A stretch of DNA of 64,000 bases from Armatimonadota bacterium (GTDB taxonomy: Bacteria > Armatimonadota > Fimbriimonadia > Fimbriimonadales > Fimbriimonadaceae). The position numbers were made by a program, and so were the translations under genes. Below, one piece after another: positions 43,201 through 51,794 of this stretch (position 1 is the first letter of the stretch; every line of letters starts with the position of its first letter). The stretch covers positions 1-64,000 of the forward strand of contig JAEURN010000003.1 of the NCBI GenBank assembly GCA_016789105.1, given 5' to 3'. Below the pieces are notes generated by a model that worked only from the letters and a program-made list of their open reading frames with translations, did no database searches and was not told where the DNA came from.

Positions 43201-44879
43201 GAAAAATAACGACCGCCTTCATCCGAAACGCTTGCTTCCAGGCGGAAGGATGTGTCGGAGAAATCCGCATACTTCTGTTCCCCGGCCACGCGGCCGGTAT
43301 CGACCCGCACCGTCGCTTCCCCGTTCGCGTCGGTGACGACCTCGTATTGCCGGTTGAACTCCAATCCGTAATCGTCGCTCCAATCCGAGTAGTAATCGTC
43401 TTCAAAGGGGGAGGATGCGTATTGATAGCCCGAATACAGGTCAGCGTTGACTTTGGCACCGACGACGGGCTCCCCGGTCAGGCTGGTGCACCGGATTGTG
43501 AATTTAAGTTCGTCGCCACGGACGACCTTTTCGGCGCTGGGCGCGACCTCGATTTCAAACTGGGGTTTGCGGTAACTCGCAAGACCGATATAGCCGTATA
43601 GGCTCTGTTTTCCAAGCGTGACCTCAACCCCGTATTCGCCTTGCAGCTCCTCTTTGGATAGAGGCACATCGCCCTGGATCGCCCCCCAATCGTCGACTTT
43701 GGCCGTGAACCGCTTGATTTCGTCCCCATCTGTGTTGGTGATGCTCACCGTGGCAGTTTCACCCGCGGGGATCGAGTACGACCCCGGATCGCCGCGCCGC
43801 AAAGCCGCTTTGAAATGGGCGGTATCGCCAGGGCGGTAAAGCGGTCGGTCGGTCACCAAATGCATGGCGACCGGCTCGCCGTCCGTATAGGGTTTATAAA
43901 ACCAAGTGTAGGCATGGGATTCTCCATGCCGGGCCGAAACCAATGTCATCCGTTCGTCCCCTTGGATGGGGTTGAACTTGGCCCGCCCGTCCGGCCCAGA
44001 CTTGCCGACATCCACCCGTTTGCCGTTCCGCGTGAGCGCAAGATCTGCCCCAGCAACCGGCTTGCCCGATTCGATATCGCAAACAAACGCCTCGCCATGC
44101 TTCGGGTCGGTCTTGGTCACCAAGGCGATGTCGGTCACGGTGACCCAAGCAAATTGCGATTCCTTCCCAACCGACACTTGGATGAGGAAAACCCCATAGC
44201 CCAAACCGTCCAGGGTGCTTTCATGGACATATGCCCCTTCGATATCTTTGGTCTTGAGCTCTTCGGTCTGCTCGATTGCCGGTTCAAACGACGCCAGCGT
44301 TTGGGGGTCTTTTCGGTTGCGGCCGCTTGTGATCCCGTAGAAAAGGTCAGTCAGGCTTTGATTGTCCGAAAATGACTCTTCTTTGACTTTGAGGACTCGT
44401 AGGGTGAGGGTGGCGGCCTCCGTTATGCCATCAGCCCGGACTTTGACCGGCTCGCCGGGACGGAAAACACGGGATCCCGCGTTGATGGAGAGTTGGTCCG
44501 GGCTCCTTGGGGCCGACCAGTCGAAGTGCTGGGTCTTGCCTTCTTCAACCTTGACCGGGGCGCCGGGGATCTCGTGCGCTTTGCCATAAACGCGGACAAC
44601 ATAGCTCCCAGTCGGAAGCCCTCGGTAAGCAAAATCACCGGCACTGTCGGTTTCGGTGTAAAAAATCGTCCCGCCTTCCGGCCCATCTTGCGTTTTGCGC
44701 TCGATGATCACATCAGCATGCGGGAGACCAACCCCCTCCTTACCCATTTGGACGTGCCCGGTGATTCCGCCCACGGGGACTTCCGCCGTCACCCCCACAC
44801 TGAATAGGCCGACGGCGCAGGCCACCGCCAAAACAATGCTGGCGACGCCGCCCGGTTTAAGCCAATTCAGCGGCTTCAA
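40215..44879 (-). CDS. Bacterial alpha-2-macroglobulin family protein
   Basis: 1554 residues with an N-terminal signal/anchor (IVLAVACAVGLFSVG). Several MG-type beta domains with carboxypeptidase-regulatory-like repeats precede the thioester domain, which contains PYGCVEQTMSRF near residue 1080: the Cys-x-Glu-Gln thioester that traps proteases. The helical toroid of the TED follows (RLRALQNDNGTFGWF..., DLSKEGVRGRWLSL). C-terminal receptor-binding-like domain: VKVRCRLTLTTDTDLDYVAIEDPVPS. It would act in the periplasm as a protease trap. Usual partner PbpC is absent; neighbours are a VanW protein and a polytopic membrane protein. Unusually long gene. Confidence 0.9.
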   Translation of the reverse strand: MKPLNWLKPGGVASIVLAVACAVGLFSVGVTAEVPVGGITGHVQMGKEGVGLPHADVIIERKTQDGPEGGTIFYTETDSAGDFAYRGLPTGSYVVRVYGKAHEIPGAPVKVEEGKTQHFDWSAPRSPDQLSINAGSRVFRPGEPVKVRADGITEAATLTLRVLKVKEESFSDNQSLTDLFYGITSGRNRKDPQTLASFEPAIEQTEELKTKDIEGAYVHESTLDGLGYGVFLIQVSVGKESQFAWVTVTDIALVTKTDPKHGEAFVCDIESGKPVAGADLALTRNGKRVDVGKSGPDGRAKFNPIQGDERMTLVSARHGESHAYTWFYKPYTDGEPVAMHLVTDRPLYRPGDTAHFKAALRRGDPGSYSIPAGETATVSITNTDGDEIKRFTAKVDDWGAIQGDVPLSKEELQGEYGVEVTLGKQSLYGYIGLASYRKPQFEIEVAPSAEKVVRGDELKFTIRCTSLTGEPVVGAKVNADLYSGYQYASSPFEDDYYSDWSDDYGLEFNRQYEVVTDANGEATVRVDTGRVAGEQKYADFSDTSFRLEASVSDEGGRYFSADGKAVAYRGEFDVRADFQKYVANPGQSVTLELQSAGTAKAETPASVEVKFGREVFGERGFKFVEEAKQEVALANKSAMVTFSPKKSGSYKAEVTARDSRGNLVKTEAYLWVAGGSEFDAKSGLTATLDKRQYQIGDIAQVVVQTDTPGSCAWLTTEGEGILSSQVIEFKGNEAIIQIPITADYAPNFSVSVCQVAGKSFDTVSRPAKVGLEDRDLVVTVTPDRKEVHPGETVNLTVETKGRDGKAVAADVALRAVDEGIYQLREDSENGIESFYPERWSNVSTEYSFPAAYLDGEDKGGAEVTIRKDFADTAFWQGGLHTDASGHATVSVKLPDNLTDWRVTASALSKDTRFGKGVAHVVARKELMLRMSLPQFLTQDDRQEVAFTVTNATDSDMAVAYELTASGLKIDGESRGTVKVAARTRGVVRRMVAAGMPGTATLRMVARSGSFSDGVEMKVSTRPRTESRREYATGSLTAGKPFVREFSLDQKAVGGSLTLTVAPSYFAAMEPVLTGLIDYPYGCVEQTMSRFVPAVLVRQYWRETNQPHPAMDAKINEATRIGFERLRALQNDNGTFGWFAYDQVDPEMTALVLDGLYRISAAGVHDGDDLAAQTLDGARKAMAEVDLSKEGVRGRWLSLAAAAAKWQDAPEIRKILDGPLDKLTDRELADVAEGWTSLRRLGAADPDPAAKGAAAWAKLKKAATQTSETAGFADPLLDSAGIELALAWEPESGLAEKLVSHLMASRDPHGWGDTWRTSEALKASVTYVRAKGFEPASGTAKVLVNGEEAGSISMEASGAAKTVSVPFAALKSGENKVEIVYEGAGAAPFAVELDQDVYTQTSQPVSNPPGFRIQRSYVPMEVTKLEDGSQRLLPSKRTSESYRSGQVFRCRLTLTTDTDLDYVAIEDPVPSNCRIVDADEPESGYDWTNWWSNSTFGDDRAAFFIWNLPKGQHTIEYAVRAEAPGLCNALPARAFPMYLRDVSASTGQNRVEVKP

Positions 44880-46269
44880 CTGGAACCTCCGATTCCCGGT
44901 CGGTCAAAAACAAGACCGTGACAATGGTCAACGCCGCCAAGCCCGCAGAAGCCCAAACAAAAAGTGACATCTTTTCGTCCCTTGTCATTTCAAACGTTTC
45001 GCTGGCCTTGGCGTAACTCAAACCCACAAGCCCGCAAAGGCCGGCAAAGGCGGGCAAACCGCCCGCTGATTTCTTCCCCGCCACCCCAGCCATCCAGGTG
45101 CCCAATCCGAGGCCCACAATCAAACCCACGCCGCCTTTCACGCCAAAAAACTGCAACCCCACAACCGTCGCCCCTGCCGCCATCAGCGAAAGCACCCCAA
45201 AGCGGGCCCAGTTCCTTATCCCTGACTGCTCCGACAACCTGGGCATCCCCAGCAACAGCACCATCAAACCCGCCCCGATCATCAGGCCGACCATCCCATA
45301 GTGCTGGGCAATATCAAAGGCCCTCGTGGTCTCGGGATACTCAAGTCGGAACATCCGATAGAACGCCAACGCGGCCAAAGGCGCGACCGTCGATGCCAGA
45401 TCGGCGCGGCCCAGAAGCAAGTAGCACGCAACCCCCGTTAAGCCGGCCATCCCCAGACCAAATGTGCCATCTTGGGCAAAAGCCAAGGTCGCCACACCCA
45501 TCCAGATCAGACCGCCTAATACAACCTGGTTCCCGCGGCGAGAGCCCCCTCCCCCGCCCGACATCCAGCAAACCACGAAAGCCGCCGCCGCTGAAGCGAA
45601 AACCGTCACCGGAAGAGTTGAATCGTCACCGCCCCACTTGCCGATGAAGAAGGCGGCCGCTGTCACCAAGATGGAAGCAAGGCCACCGGTCAACAAAGTG
45701 CCCGCCCCCTGCTTTCCGCGCCTCAAAAGCACCGCGAGGATTGCCGACGCCACAACCGCAGTCGCCAACAAGGTGCCGGCCATATGTGGCGTTTTGCCAA
45801 AGCCCTCGGGCGTCCAGTAATCGGCTAACTTGGTCAGGGCCGCCGTCGCCGCAAAAGCCGTTCCCCCGGCGCTGTTGCCACCCCACGCCACTGCCGCGCC
45901 AACCCACCCGGCGGCAAGGAAAACAAAAAACACTGGATTGAGCAACATCCCCGACACATCAGAGGCTCCAGAACTTGCAGCAAGGGATTGGGCCGCCAAA
46001 GCCCCGCAAGCCGCAAGGCCATAAACAGAATCTGGCCGCCACCAATGAAGGGCCAAGCAGAGGGCGATGCCCCCGAACAGCAATGGGGGAACAGAGGACA
46101 AGTCGGCCCCCAACCCCTGCTTGGCAGCCAACACCAGAACCCCCAACCCGACCAACGCCACGGCCGGAACCGGCCACTTGCCCCGGGAACCAGGAGCGTC
46201 CCCGGCTTCAAGCCACCCGCACAACAACGCGGCGACCGCAAAAACAACCCAAAAGGCCCCGTCCATCAA
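44857..46269 (-). CDS. Polytopic membrane protein of unknown function
   Basis: 470 residues (start at the first or second Met) with about a dozen hydrophobic segments separated by short loops, many rich in Gly and Ala. The C-terminal part has SYAKASETFEMTRDEK before the last helix. No transporter signature is recognised. It overlaps the alpha-2-macroglobulin start by 23 bases and is first in that leftward unit, so it may be the membrane partner of the envelope proteins downstream. That link is inferred only from gene order. Confidence 0.65.
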   Translation of the reverse strand: MMDGAFWVVFAVAALLCGWLEAGDAPGSRGKWPVPAVALVGLGVLVLAAKQGLGADLSSVPPLLFGGIALCLALHWWRPDSVYGLAACGALAAQSLAASSGASDVSGMLLNPVFFVFLAAGWVGAAVAWGGNSAGGTAFAATAALTKLADYWTPEGFGKTPHMAGTLLATAVVASAILAVLLRRGKQGAGTLLTGGLASILVTAAAFFIGKWGGDDSTLPVTVFASAAAAFVVCWMSGGGGGSRRGNQVVLGGLIWMGVATLAFAQDGTFGLGMAGLTGVACYLLLGRADLASTVAPLAALAFYRMFRLEYPETTRAFDIAQHYGMVGLMIGAGLMVLLLGMPRLSEQSGIRNWARFGVLSLMAAGATVVGLQFFGVKGGVGLIVGLGLGTWMAGVAGKKSAGGLPAFAGLCGLVGLSYAKASETFEMTRDEKMSLFVWASAGLAALTIVTVLFLTDRESEVPVEAAELA

Positions 46270-46311
46270 TGCATTCAGACGCGTGGACGGGGCTGTTGGG
46301 ACCGATTGTTT

Positions 46312-47634
46312 TCAGCTTCCTTGGCTCAGGGCCAAGGCGCGATCCAAATCGGCAATCAGATCCTCGACATTTTCGATCCCGACACTCAACCGGATGAAAT
46401 CCGAGGTGACTCCGGTCGAAAGCTGTTCTTCCGGGTTAAGTTGCTGGTGTGTGGTACTCGCCGGGTGGATCACCAGCGATTTGGCGTCGCCAATGTTGGC
46501 CAACAAGCTAAAGACCTCAAGGGAATCAATGAACTTCTTAGCCGGCTCATACCCCCCTTTGACCCCGAATCCCAAAACCGCCCCGAACTTTCCGCGGGCG
46601 TGGTACTTCTTGGCCAGTTCGTGACCAGGGTTGGTTGGTAAGCCCGGGTAGTTCACCCAACTGACAGCCGGATGGGTAGCCAAGAACTCCGCAACCCTTT
46701 GGGCGTTTTCCGAGTGACGATCCATGCGCAGGTGCAAAGTCTCGATCCCTTGCAAAATCAGGAATGCATTGAATGGCGAGATGCATTGGCCTTGGTCACG
46801 CAGGCCCTGCAAGCGGGCCTTGATTGCAAAGGCGACGTTCCCGAGTCCCGGAAAATCGCCAAACACCTCCCATAGCTTCAGCCCGTGGTAGCTGGGATCC
46901 GGCTCCGTGAAGTTGGCAAATCGCCCTTGGCCCCAATCGAATTTCCCGGAATCAACTGCAATCCCCCCGATGCTGGTGCCGTGGCCGCCCATGAACTTGG
47001 TCAGAGATTCGACCACAATCGCCGCACCGAAGTCGAAGGGACGCACCAGATAGGATGTCGGCAAGGTGTTGTCCACCATGAGCGGGATTCCCTCGGCCAA
47101 ACCGATCTTTGCCACTTCTTCAATCGGGAACTGGTCGACTTTCGGGTTTCCCACGGTTTCGCCGTAGAACAATTTGGTTCGCTCGTTGATGTGGGCTTTG
47201 AAGCTCTCGGGGTCGCTGGAGTCAACAAAGTGGACTTTGACTCCGAGCTTTGGCAAGGTGTAGTGCAGCAAGTTATAGGTGCCGCCATAAAGGCTGCTGC
47301 CGGAAATCACCTCGTCGCCAGCTTCTACAACCGTGGTGATGGCCAAAGTCTGCGCGGCTTGGCCGCTTGCTGCCGCAACCGCCATTGAGCCTCCATGCAA
47401 TGCGGCAACTCGGCGCTCCAAAACGTCGGTGGTCGGATTCATGAGGCGGGTGTAGATGTTGCCGAATTCTTCCAGACCAAAAAGCCGCGCCGCGTGGTCG
47501 GTGTTGTCGAACAGATAGCTTGTCGTCTGATAGATGGGCACAGCGCGGGCCTTTGTCGCGGGATCGCCATCAAACCCCGCGTGGAGGGCCAGGGTTTCAA
47601 ACTGGGGTTCGGTCTTGGAGGTCGTTGTCGCCAT
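46312..47634 (-). CDS. metY: O-acetylhomoserine sulfhydrylase (aminocarboxypropyltransferase)
   Basis: 440 residues, Cys/Met metabolism PLP family, long MetY type. Motifs: [67 protein letters not shown] and Lys213 (PLP) in [16 protein letters not shown]. SAVSTTHxQ-like [10 protein letters not shown] in the C-terminal part is the sulfhydrylase signature. It converts O-acetylhomoserine plus sulfide to homocysteine, fitting metX at 12 kb and the MetH gene directly upstream. A TTGAGGA sequence lies just before the ATG. The 214-base upstream gap is AT-rich. Confidence 0.93.
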   Translation of the reverse strand: MATTTSKTEPQFETLALHAGFDGDPATKARAVPIYQTTSYLFDNTDHAARLFGLEEFGNIYTRLMNPTTDVLERRVAALHGGSMAVAAASGQAAQTLAITTVVEAGDEVISGSSLYGGTYNLLHYTLPKLGVKVHFVDSSDPESFKAHINERTKLFYGETVGNPKVDQFPIEEVAKIGLAEGIPLMVDNTLPTSYLVRPFDFGAAIVVESLTKFMGGHGTSIGGIAVDSGKFDWGQGRFANFTEPDPSYHGLKLWEVFGDFPGLGNVAFAIKARLQGLRDQGQCISPFNAFLILQGIETLHLRMDRHSENAQRVAEFLATHPAVSWVNYPGLPTNPGHELAKKYHARGKFGAVLGFGVKGGYEPAKKFIDSLEVFSLLANIGDAKSLVIHPASTTHQQLNPEEQLSTGVTSDFIRLSVGIENVEDLIADLDRALALSQGS

Positions 47635-47848
47635 TCCTCAAGGTTATCAAGATTTCTTTCTCATCATTAGGTATTTCCCTCTTGATGTGGCTATTCTCCT
47701 AATTGTATTATTTTTCAGCTCAGACTTGATTCCATTTTCTTTGGCTTGATCGGTTGTCTCAAAAGAACCGCGCGCGGCGGGTTGGGACTACTTGTCTCGG
47801 GGATCCCCACGACTCAGGCGTTATGGGTGTGCCTTGAAAATCGCGTCC
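47635..47848 (-). other. AT-rich intergenic region between metH and metY
   Basis: 214 bases. The half next to metY (47641-47760) is markedly AT-rich compared with the rest of the window and probably holds the metY promoter; I find no confident -35/-10 pair and no SAM-I or SAM-II riboswitch core. The half next to metH is GC-rich and contains the palindrome GGGGATCCCC at 47799-47808. A short out-of-frame run after the metH stop reads MPKLLEDAIFKAHP and then stops. Confidence 0.5.
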
Positions 47849-49828
47849 TCAAGCAGTTTCGGCATAGCGGCGCCGGTCAAAGACCAAATCGCCGGCTATT
47901 TGCCAAACCTCAGGATCGATGCGGCCTTCCGGCAAGATCTTGCTGAAGTGGACGATCGCCGCTGTCAAACCCGCTTCTTGAGCATAGTGCAAGAACACCG
48001 AGTTCAAGATGACCCGGGCGGCCGGCTTAAGGCCGAAGCTCACATTGCTCACGCCGAGGATCGAATTGACGAGGGGGTGCCGCCGCTTGATTTCGGCGAT
48101 CGCCCGGATCGTCTCGACGGCCGAATTGCGGAACTCTTCGTCGCCCGACCCGAGCGTGAACGTCAGGCAATCCAGGAACACATCCTGGTCGGGCAGCCCG
48201 AATTCGCGGGTCCTCTCAAGAATCCGCTCGGCGACGGCAACCTTGTCCTCGCACGATTTGGCCATGCCACGCTCGTCGATTGTGAGGGCGACGACGGCGG
48301 CCCCATACCTTTTGCACATCCCCAACACTTTCCGTGTTCGCGCCTCCCCATCCTCAAAATTGATCGAATTGACGATCGGTTTGCCCGCTAGGGTTTGCAG
48401 TGCGGTTTCGATGACCGGGGCCTCAGTGGAATCCACCATCACCGGAACCGTTATGTGCTGGTTATACGCCCGCAACAGTGTTTGCATATCCTGTTGCTCG
48501 TTGCGGCCGACGTAGGCCGTGCAGACGTCGATCACGTGAGAGCCCTCGCCTTCAAGTTCACGGGCCAATTCGGTCAATCCATCCCAGTTCTCGGCGGCAA
48601 GCATGTCGCGAAACGCCTTGCTGCCATTGGCATTCGTCCGTTCGCCGACGATCAAAATGCTGCTGTCTTGTTTGTAAGGCACGAATTCGTAAAGGCTTGA
48701 AACCCCCTGGAGTTTGATTGCCGCCTGCTGTTCGGCTGTGCGGAGGCGGAAGTCGAACCCTGGGAACTGGCTTTGGACTCTTGCCCAGTGGCCAGAACGA
48801 TGCGGCCGGCCTTTCACCCGTCCGGCAACCTGCCGGATGTGCTCGGGGGTGGTTCCACAGCATCCGCCGACCAAGGCGGCCCCGCTTTCTTCAACAAACC
48901 GCTCGTGGGCCGCCGCGAGTTCCTCCGGAGTCAACTTGTAAACCGCCTGGCCGTGTTCCATCACGGGGAGACCCGCATTGGGCTGGATCGAAAGCGGCCG
49001 GGTCGAGTTTTCGCCGAGGAATTTGACAAAGGGTGCCATTTCGGCGGGCCCGGTGGCGCAGTTCATCCCCACCGCGACGACTTCCGGAAAGCACTCAACC
49101 ATGTTTAAGGCTGCGGCGATGTCGCTGCCCACCAACATCGTGCCGGTTTGCTCCATCGTCACTTGCACAATAATTGGCACGGCCTTGCCAACCGCCTCCA
49201 TGGCGTCACGGCAAGCGATAATGCCCGCCTTGACCATTAATAGGTCTTGCAAGGTTTCAAGCAGCAAGACGTCCACGCCGCCATCAAGAAGCCCACGGGC
49301 CGAGTCGGTGTATGTTTCCAACAGCGTGGCCCAGTCGGTTTGGCCCAGACTGATGAGCTTTGTCCCCGGCCCCATGCCCCCAGCGACAAACTTCGGGTCG
49401 GTTGCCGTGGCGCACGAATCCGCCGCCGCCCGGGCAATCCGGGCGGAAGCAAGGCTTGTTTCATAGACCAGTTCCGGAATCCCGTATTCACCCAAAACAA
49501 TGGAAGTCGAACCAAAGCTGTTCGTCTCGACAATATCGCTCCCGGCTTCGAAATACTGGCGGTGGATATCTTCCACGACATCGGGGCGCGTGAAATTCAA
49601 AATCTCATTGCATCCCTCTAGGAATTCGCCACCAAGACGCCCCGCCGCACGCCGGACAGCTTCGGGCAAGTGGCTGCAATCCTGCAAAGTAAAAGCCTCC
49701 GGCCCCAATCCCAATTTCTGGAATTCCGTCCCAGTTGCCCCGTCAAAAACGACGACGCCTTGGGCAAGACGGGCGAGGAATGCACTTTCCACCTCTTGAT
49801 TATTGCGCCGTTTGCCCCTTGGCCCCAT
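47849..49828 (-). CDS. metH: Methionine synthase, homocysteine- and folate-binding modules only
   Basis: 659 residues. Module 1 is the homocysteine S-methyltransferase barrel (FDGATGTEFQKLG; zinc ligands Cys257, Cys323 and Cys324 in GMNC and GGCC). Module 2 is the pterin-binding barrel starting near residue 380 (LIVGERTNANGSKAFRDML; DVCTAYVGRNEQQDM; PVMVDSTEAPVIETAL; LGVSNVSFGL). The gene stops at LVFDRRRYAETA, where full-length MetH continues into its cobalamin-binding and reactivation modules; those are absent. It may therefore work with a separately encoded corrinoid protein, or be a truncated gene. It transfers methyl from methyltetrahydrofolate to homocysteine. metY follows on the same strand. 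Confidence 0.9.
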   Translation of the reverse strand: MGPRGKRRNNQEVESAFLARLAQGVVVFDGATGTEFQKLGLGPEAFTLQDCSHLPEAVRRAAGRLGGEFLEGCNEILNFTRPDVVEDIHRQYFEAGSDIVETNSFGSTSIVLGEYGIPELVYETSLASARIARAAADSCATATDPKFVAGGMGPGTKLISLGQTDWATLLETYTDSARGLLDGGVDVLLLETLQDLLMVKAGIIACRDAMEAVGKAVPIIVQVTMEQTGTMLVGSDIAAALNMVECFPEVVAVGMNCATGPAEMAPFVKFLGENSTRPLSIQPNAGLPVMEHGQAVYKLTPEELAAAHERFVEESGAALVGGCCGTTPEHIRQVAGRVKGRPHRSGHWARVQSQFPGFDFRLRTAEQQAAIKLQGVSSLYEFVPYKQDSSILIVGERTNANGSKAFRDMLAAENWDGLTELARELEGEGSHVIDVCTAYVGRNEQQDMQTLLRAYNQHITVPVMVDSTEAPVIETALQTLAGKPIVNSINFEDGEARTRKVLGMCKRYGAAVVALTIDERGMAKSCEDKVAVAERILERTREFGLPDQDVFLDCLTFTLGSGDEEFRNSAVETIRAIAEIKRRHPLVNSILGVSNVSFGLKPAARVILNSVFLHYAQEAGLTAAIVHFSKILPEGRIDPEVWQIAGDLVFDRRRYAETA

Positions 49829-49875
49829 CGACGCGATAATTTCAAGCCGAGCGCAACGTCCGGATATCCAGAACC

Positions 49876-51015
49876 ATGTCAGGTTTGCGGTTATGGAAAG
49901 TTTTGATGCTGATCCTGTGTGCGGTCGGCATTGCCTTCGGTCAGGCCCCCGTCATCAAGCCGGGCGACACCGTCCAGTTGATCGCCCTTGAAGAGGGATC
50001 CATCAACCGTGACTACAAAGTCACCGCCGATGGGCTGATCCTCGTCGATTTCCTTGGGGCCGTCAAAGTGGCCGGGCTTACCGAAGAGCAAGCAGCGGCG
50101 AAAATCTCCAAGCAACTGGTCGATGAAAAAATTGTGAAAGTGGCCACCGTCCGGGTCAAAATAGTCAACCCGCAAGCTCGCATGGTCAAATTCACCGGAG
50201 CGGTCAAGGTTCCCGCCGAGACCCCATGGCGGGAAGGACTCAAGCTCTCCGACATCATTCGACTGGCCGAAACCCTGCCCGAAACCGACCTCGCGAAAAT
50301 CCAGGTCAAGTCAGAATCTGGCGAGATTCAGATTGCCGACACAACCAAAGGAGAGGATCCAGTTTTGAAGCCCGGGGACGAAGTCACCTTCTTCACCAAG
50401 TCGGCACAGCCGCAAGATCCAATCAACCCGCCAGTGAACCCCCCGGTCAAGGCTGGGCAAGTCACGGCAGAAGGCTCAGTTGTCTTACCTGGAACCTATG
50501 ACATCTCCCCCAATCTCACCGTCGGCGAATTTCTCGTCCGTTGCGGGGGATTCACCGCCACGGCCGACCTGCAGAGCGTCACATTGGAACGGGGCGGGGC
50601 AAAACGGACTCTGACGCTGCCCGCCGACCGAGAATTTCCGCTACTCGCCGGCGACATTGTGCGGGTGGGGGAAAGGCGCCGGCCAAAAATGTTCGTTATC
50701 CTCGACGGAGCCGTCAGGAATCCAGGCCGGTATGAAATAGAAGAGGGGGCGAAGCTGAGCGAGGTCATCCAACTTGCCGGAGGGTTCACCCAATCGGCCC
50801 GCACAAACCGGATCAGGATCTTTTCGACGGGCAACGAGAAACCAAGGGAAATCAATTACGATGATATCCTTTTGGGGTACCGGGGTGACCAAGAACTCAA
50901 ACCCGGACAAACCATCGAAGTTCCGGGAGCTGCCCTCCAAGAAGGACTGCATATCGACCAGAAGACCCGGCGGATCGCCGGGGCCATCGCCTTGCTGTTC
51001 TTGTTTGCGCCATAG
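49876..51015 (+). CDS. Polysaccharide biosynthesis/export (SLBB domain) protein
   Basis: 379 residues. Signal peptide (LWKVLMLILCAVGIAFG), then a poly-export domain (VIKPGDTVQLIALEEG; VTADGLILVDFLGAVKVAGLTEEQAAAKI), then SLBB domains (VKFTGAVKVPAE; AEGSVVLPGTYDISPNLTVGEFLVRCGGFT; VILDGAVRNPGRYEIEEGAKLSEVIQLAGGF), and a C-terminal helix (AIALLFLFAP). Family members form or gate outer-membrane pores for capsule or exopolysaccharide. No polymerase or kinase genes for such a polymer are nearby. Diverges from metH by 47 bases. Confidence 0.85.
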   Translation: MSGLRLWKVLMLILCAVGIAFGQAPVIKPGDTVQLIALEEGSINRDYKVTADGLILVDFLGAVKVAGLTEEQAAAKISKQLVDEKIVKVATVRVKIVNPQARMVKFTGAVKVPAETPWREGLKLSDIIRLAETLPETDLAKIQVKSESGEIQIADTTKGEDPVLKPGDEVTFFTKSAQPQDPINPPVNPPVKAGQVTAEGSVVLPGTYDISPNLTVGEFLVRCGGFTATADLQSVTLERGGAKRTLTLPADREFPLLAGDIVRVGERRRPKMFVILDGAVRNPGRYEIEEGAKLSEVIQLAGGFTQSARTNRIRIFSTGNEKPREINYDDILLGYRGDQELKPGQTIEVPGAALQEGLHIDQKTRRIAGAIALLFLFAP

Positions 51016-51026
51016 TCAAGGCACCG

Positions 51027-51794
51027 ATGCCGTGGGACAGGACGAAGGGCAGGCCCGAACCGATCAGGGCCCTGAACCGGATCAAAGAATCCGAGAACGG
51101 AGAGCCCCTCGTCCATTTGGCTTCCGGATCGCCAAGTGTCCGCATTGCCAGGCCGACAGTGATCCCCTATCTCCGACAGACCGTGGCCGAGATGTTGGAA
51201 ACGGCCGCCCGGCGGCTCCCCCCTGGCTACCACCTGGGCGTGGTGGACGCATGGCGCCCCTTTGACCGGCAAGTCAAGATTTACAAGTGGCTTTGGGAAT
51301 CATTGGAAAAAGCCCGGCCAGACCTGCCCTATGCTTCCAAACGGCGAATTGTGAACCGGTTTGTCGCCCCGGTCGACCAACCTGCCCCCCCGGGGCACAC
51401 CACCGGCGCGGCGGTCGACGTCTGGCTTTTCGACCCTGACAACGTGGAAGTTGACGTCACCTCGCCATTCGAGAGGTTGGCGGGGGCGCCGACTTACGTC
51501 TTTGGCCTGGAAGCCCGTGCCCACCAGAACCGAATGATTCTTGTTGAAGCGATGCTTTCCGCCGGGTTCAGCAATTGCCGTGACGAATGGTGGCACTATA
51601 GCTATGGCGATGCTGGCTGGGCCGTCCGCATGGACCTCCAAGAGTGCTTCTATGGGCGGATCGACCTCGATCCCGGGATCTATGCCGAGAACGAGGCCGA
51701 ATGGAACGAAAAGCTTCTGAGCCGGGTCAACCCGTTTTTGCAGGAGGGCGCGCCTGCTGCAAGGCGGCCCAAACCCAATCGGTCGGCGGGTTAG
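51027..51794 (+). CDS. D-Ala-D-Ala dipeptidase-like M15 metallopeptidase (VanX/DdpX-like)
   Basis: 255 residues. M15D motifs are complete: Arg77 in DAWRP, zinc ligands His124 and Asp131 in GHTTGAAVDVW, and Glu187 with His190 in DEWWHY. No signal peptide, consistent with the cytosolic VanX type. Such enzymes release D-Ala from peptidoglycan dipeptides; outside resistance loci they serve recycling (DdpX). Not accompanied by vanH/vanA, so resistance is not implied. The 3' end overlaps the convergent GH42-like gene by 68 bases. Confidence 0.88.
   Translation: MPWDRTKGRPEPIRALNRIKESENGEPLVHLASGSPSVRIARPTVIPYLRQTVAEMLETAARRLPPGYHLGVVDAWRPFDRQVKIYKWLWESLEKARPDLPYASKRRIVNRFVAPVDQPAPPGHTTGAAVDVWLFDPDNVEVDVTSPFERLAGAPTYVFGLEARAHQNRMILVEAMLSAGFSNCRDEWWHYSYGDAGWAVRMDLQECFYGRIDLDPGIYAENEAEWNEKLLSRVNPFLQEGAPAARRPKPNRSAG

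Noticed and set aside
47635-47848. A SAM riboswitch controlling metY
   Set aside because: I could not find the conserved SAM-I or SAM-II core bases or paired helices; only an AT-rich stretch and one GGGGATCCCC palindrome are visible.
39475-51794. Vancomycin resistance cluster suggested by VanW- and VanX-like genes
   Set aside because: The two genes are 11 kb apart on opposite strands, and no vanH, vanA/B ligase or VanRS genes are present. Both families also serve general wall metabolism.
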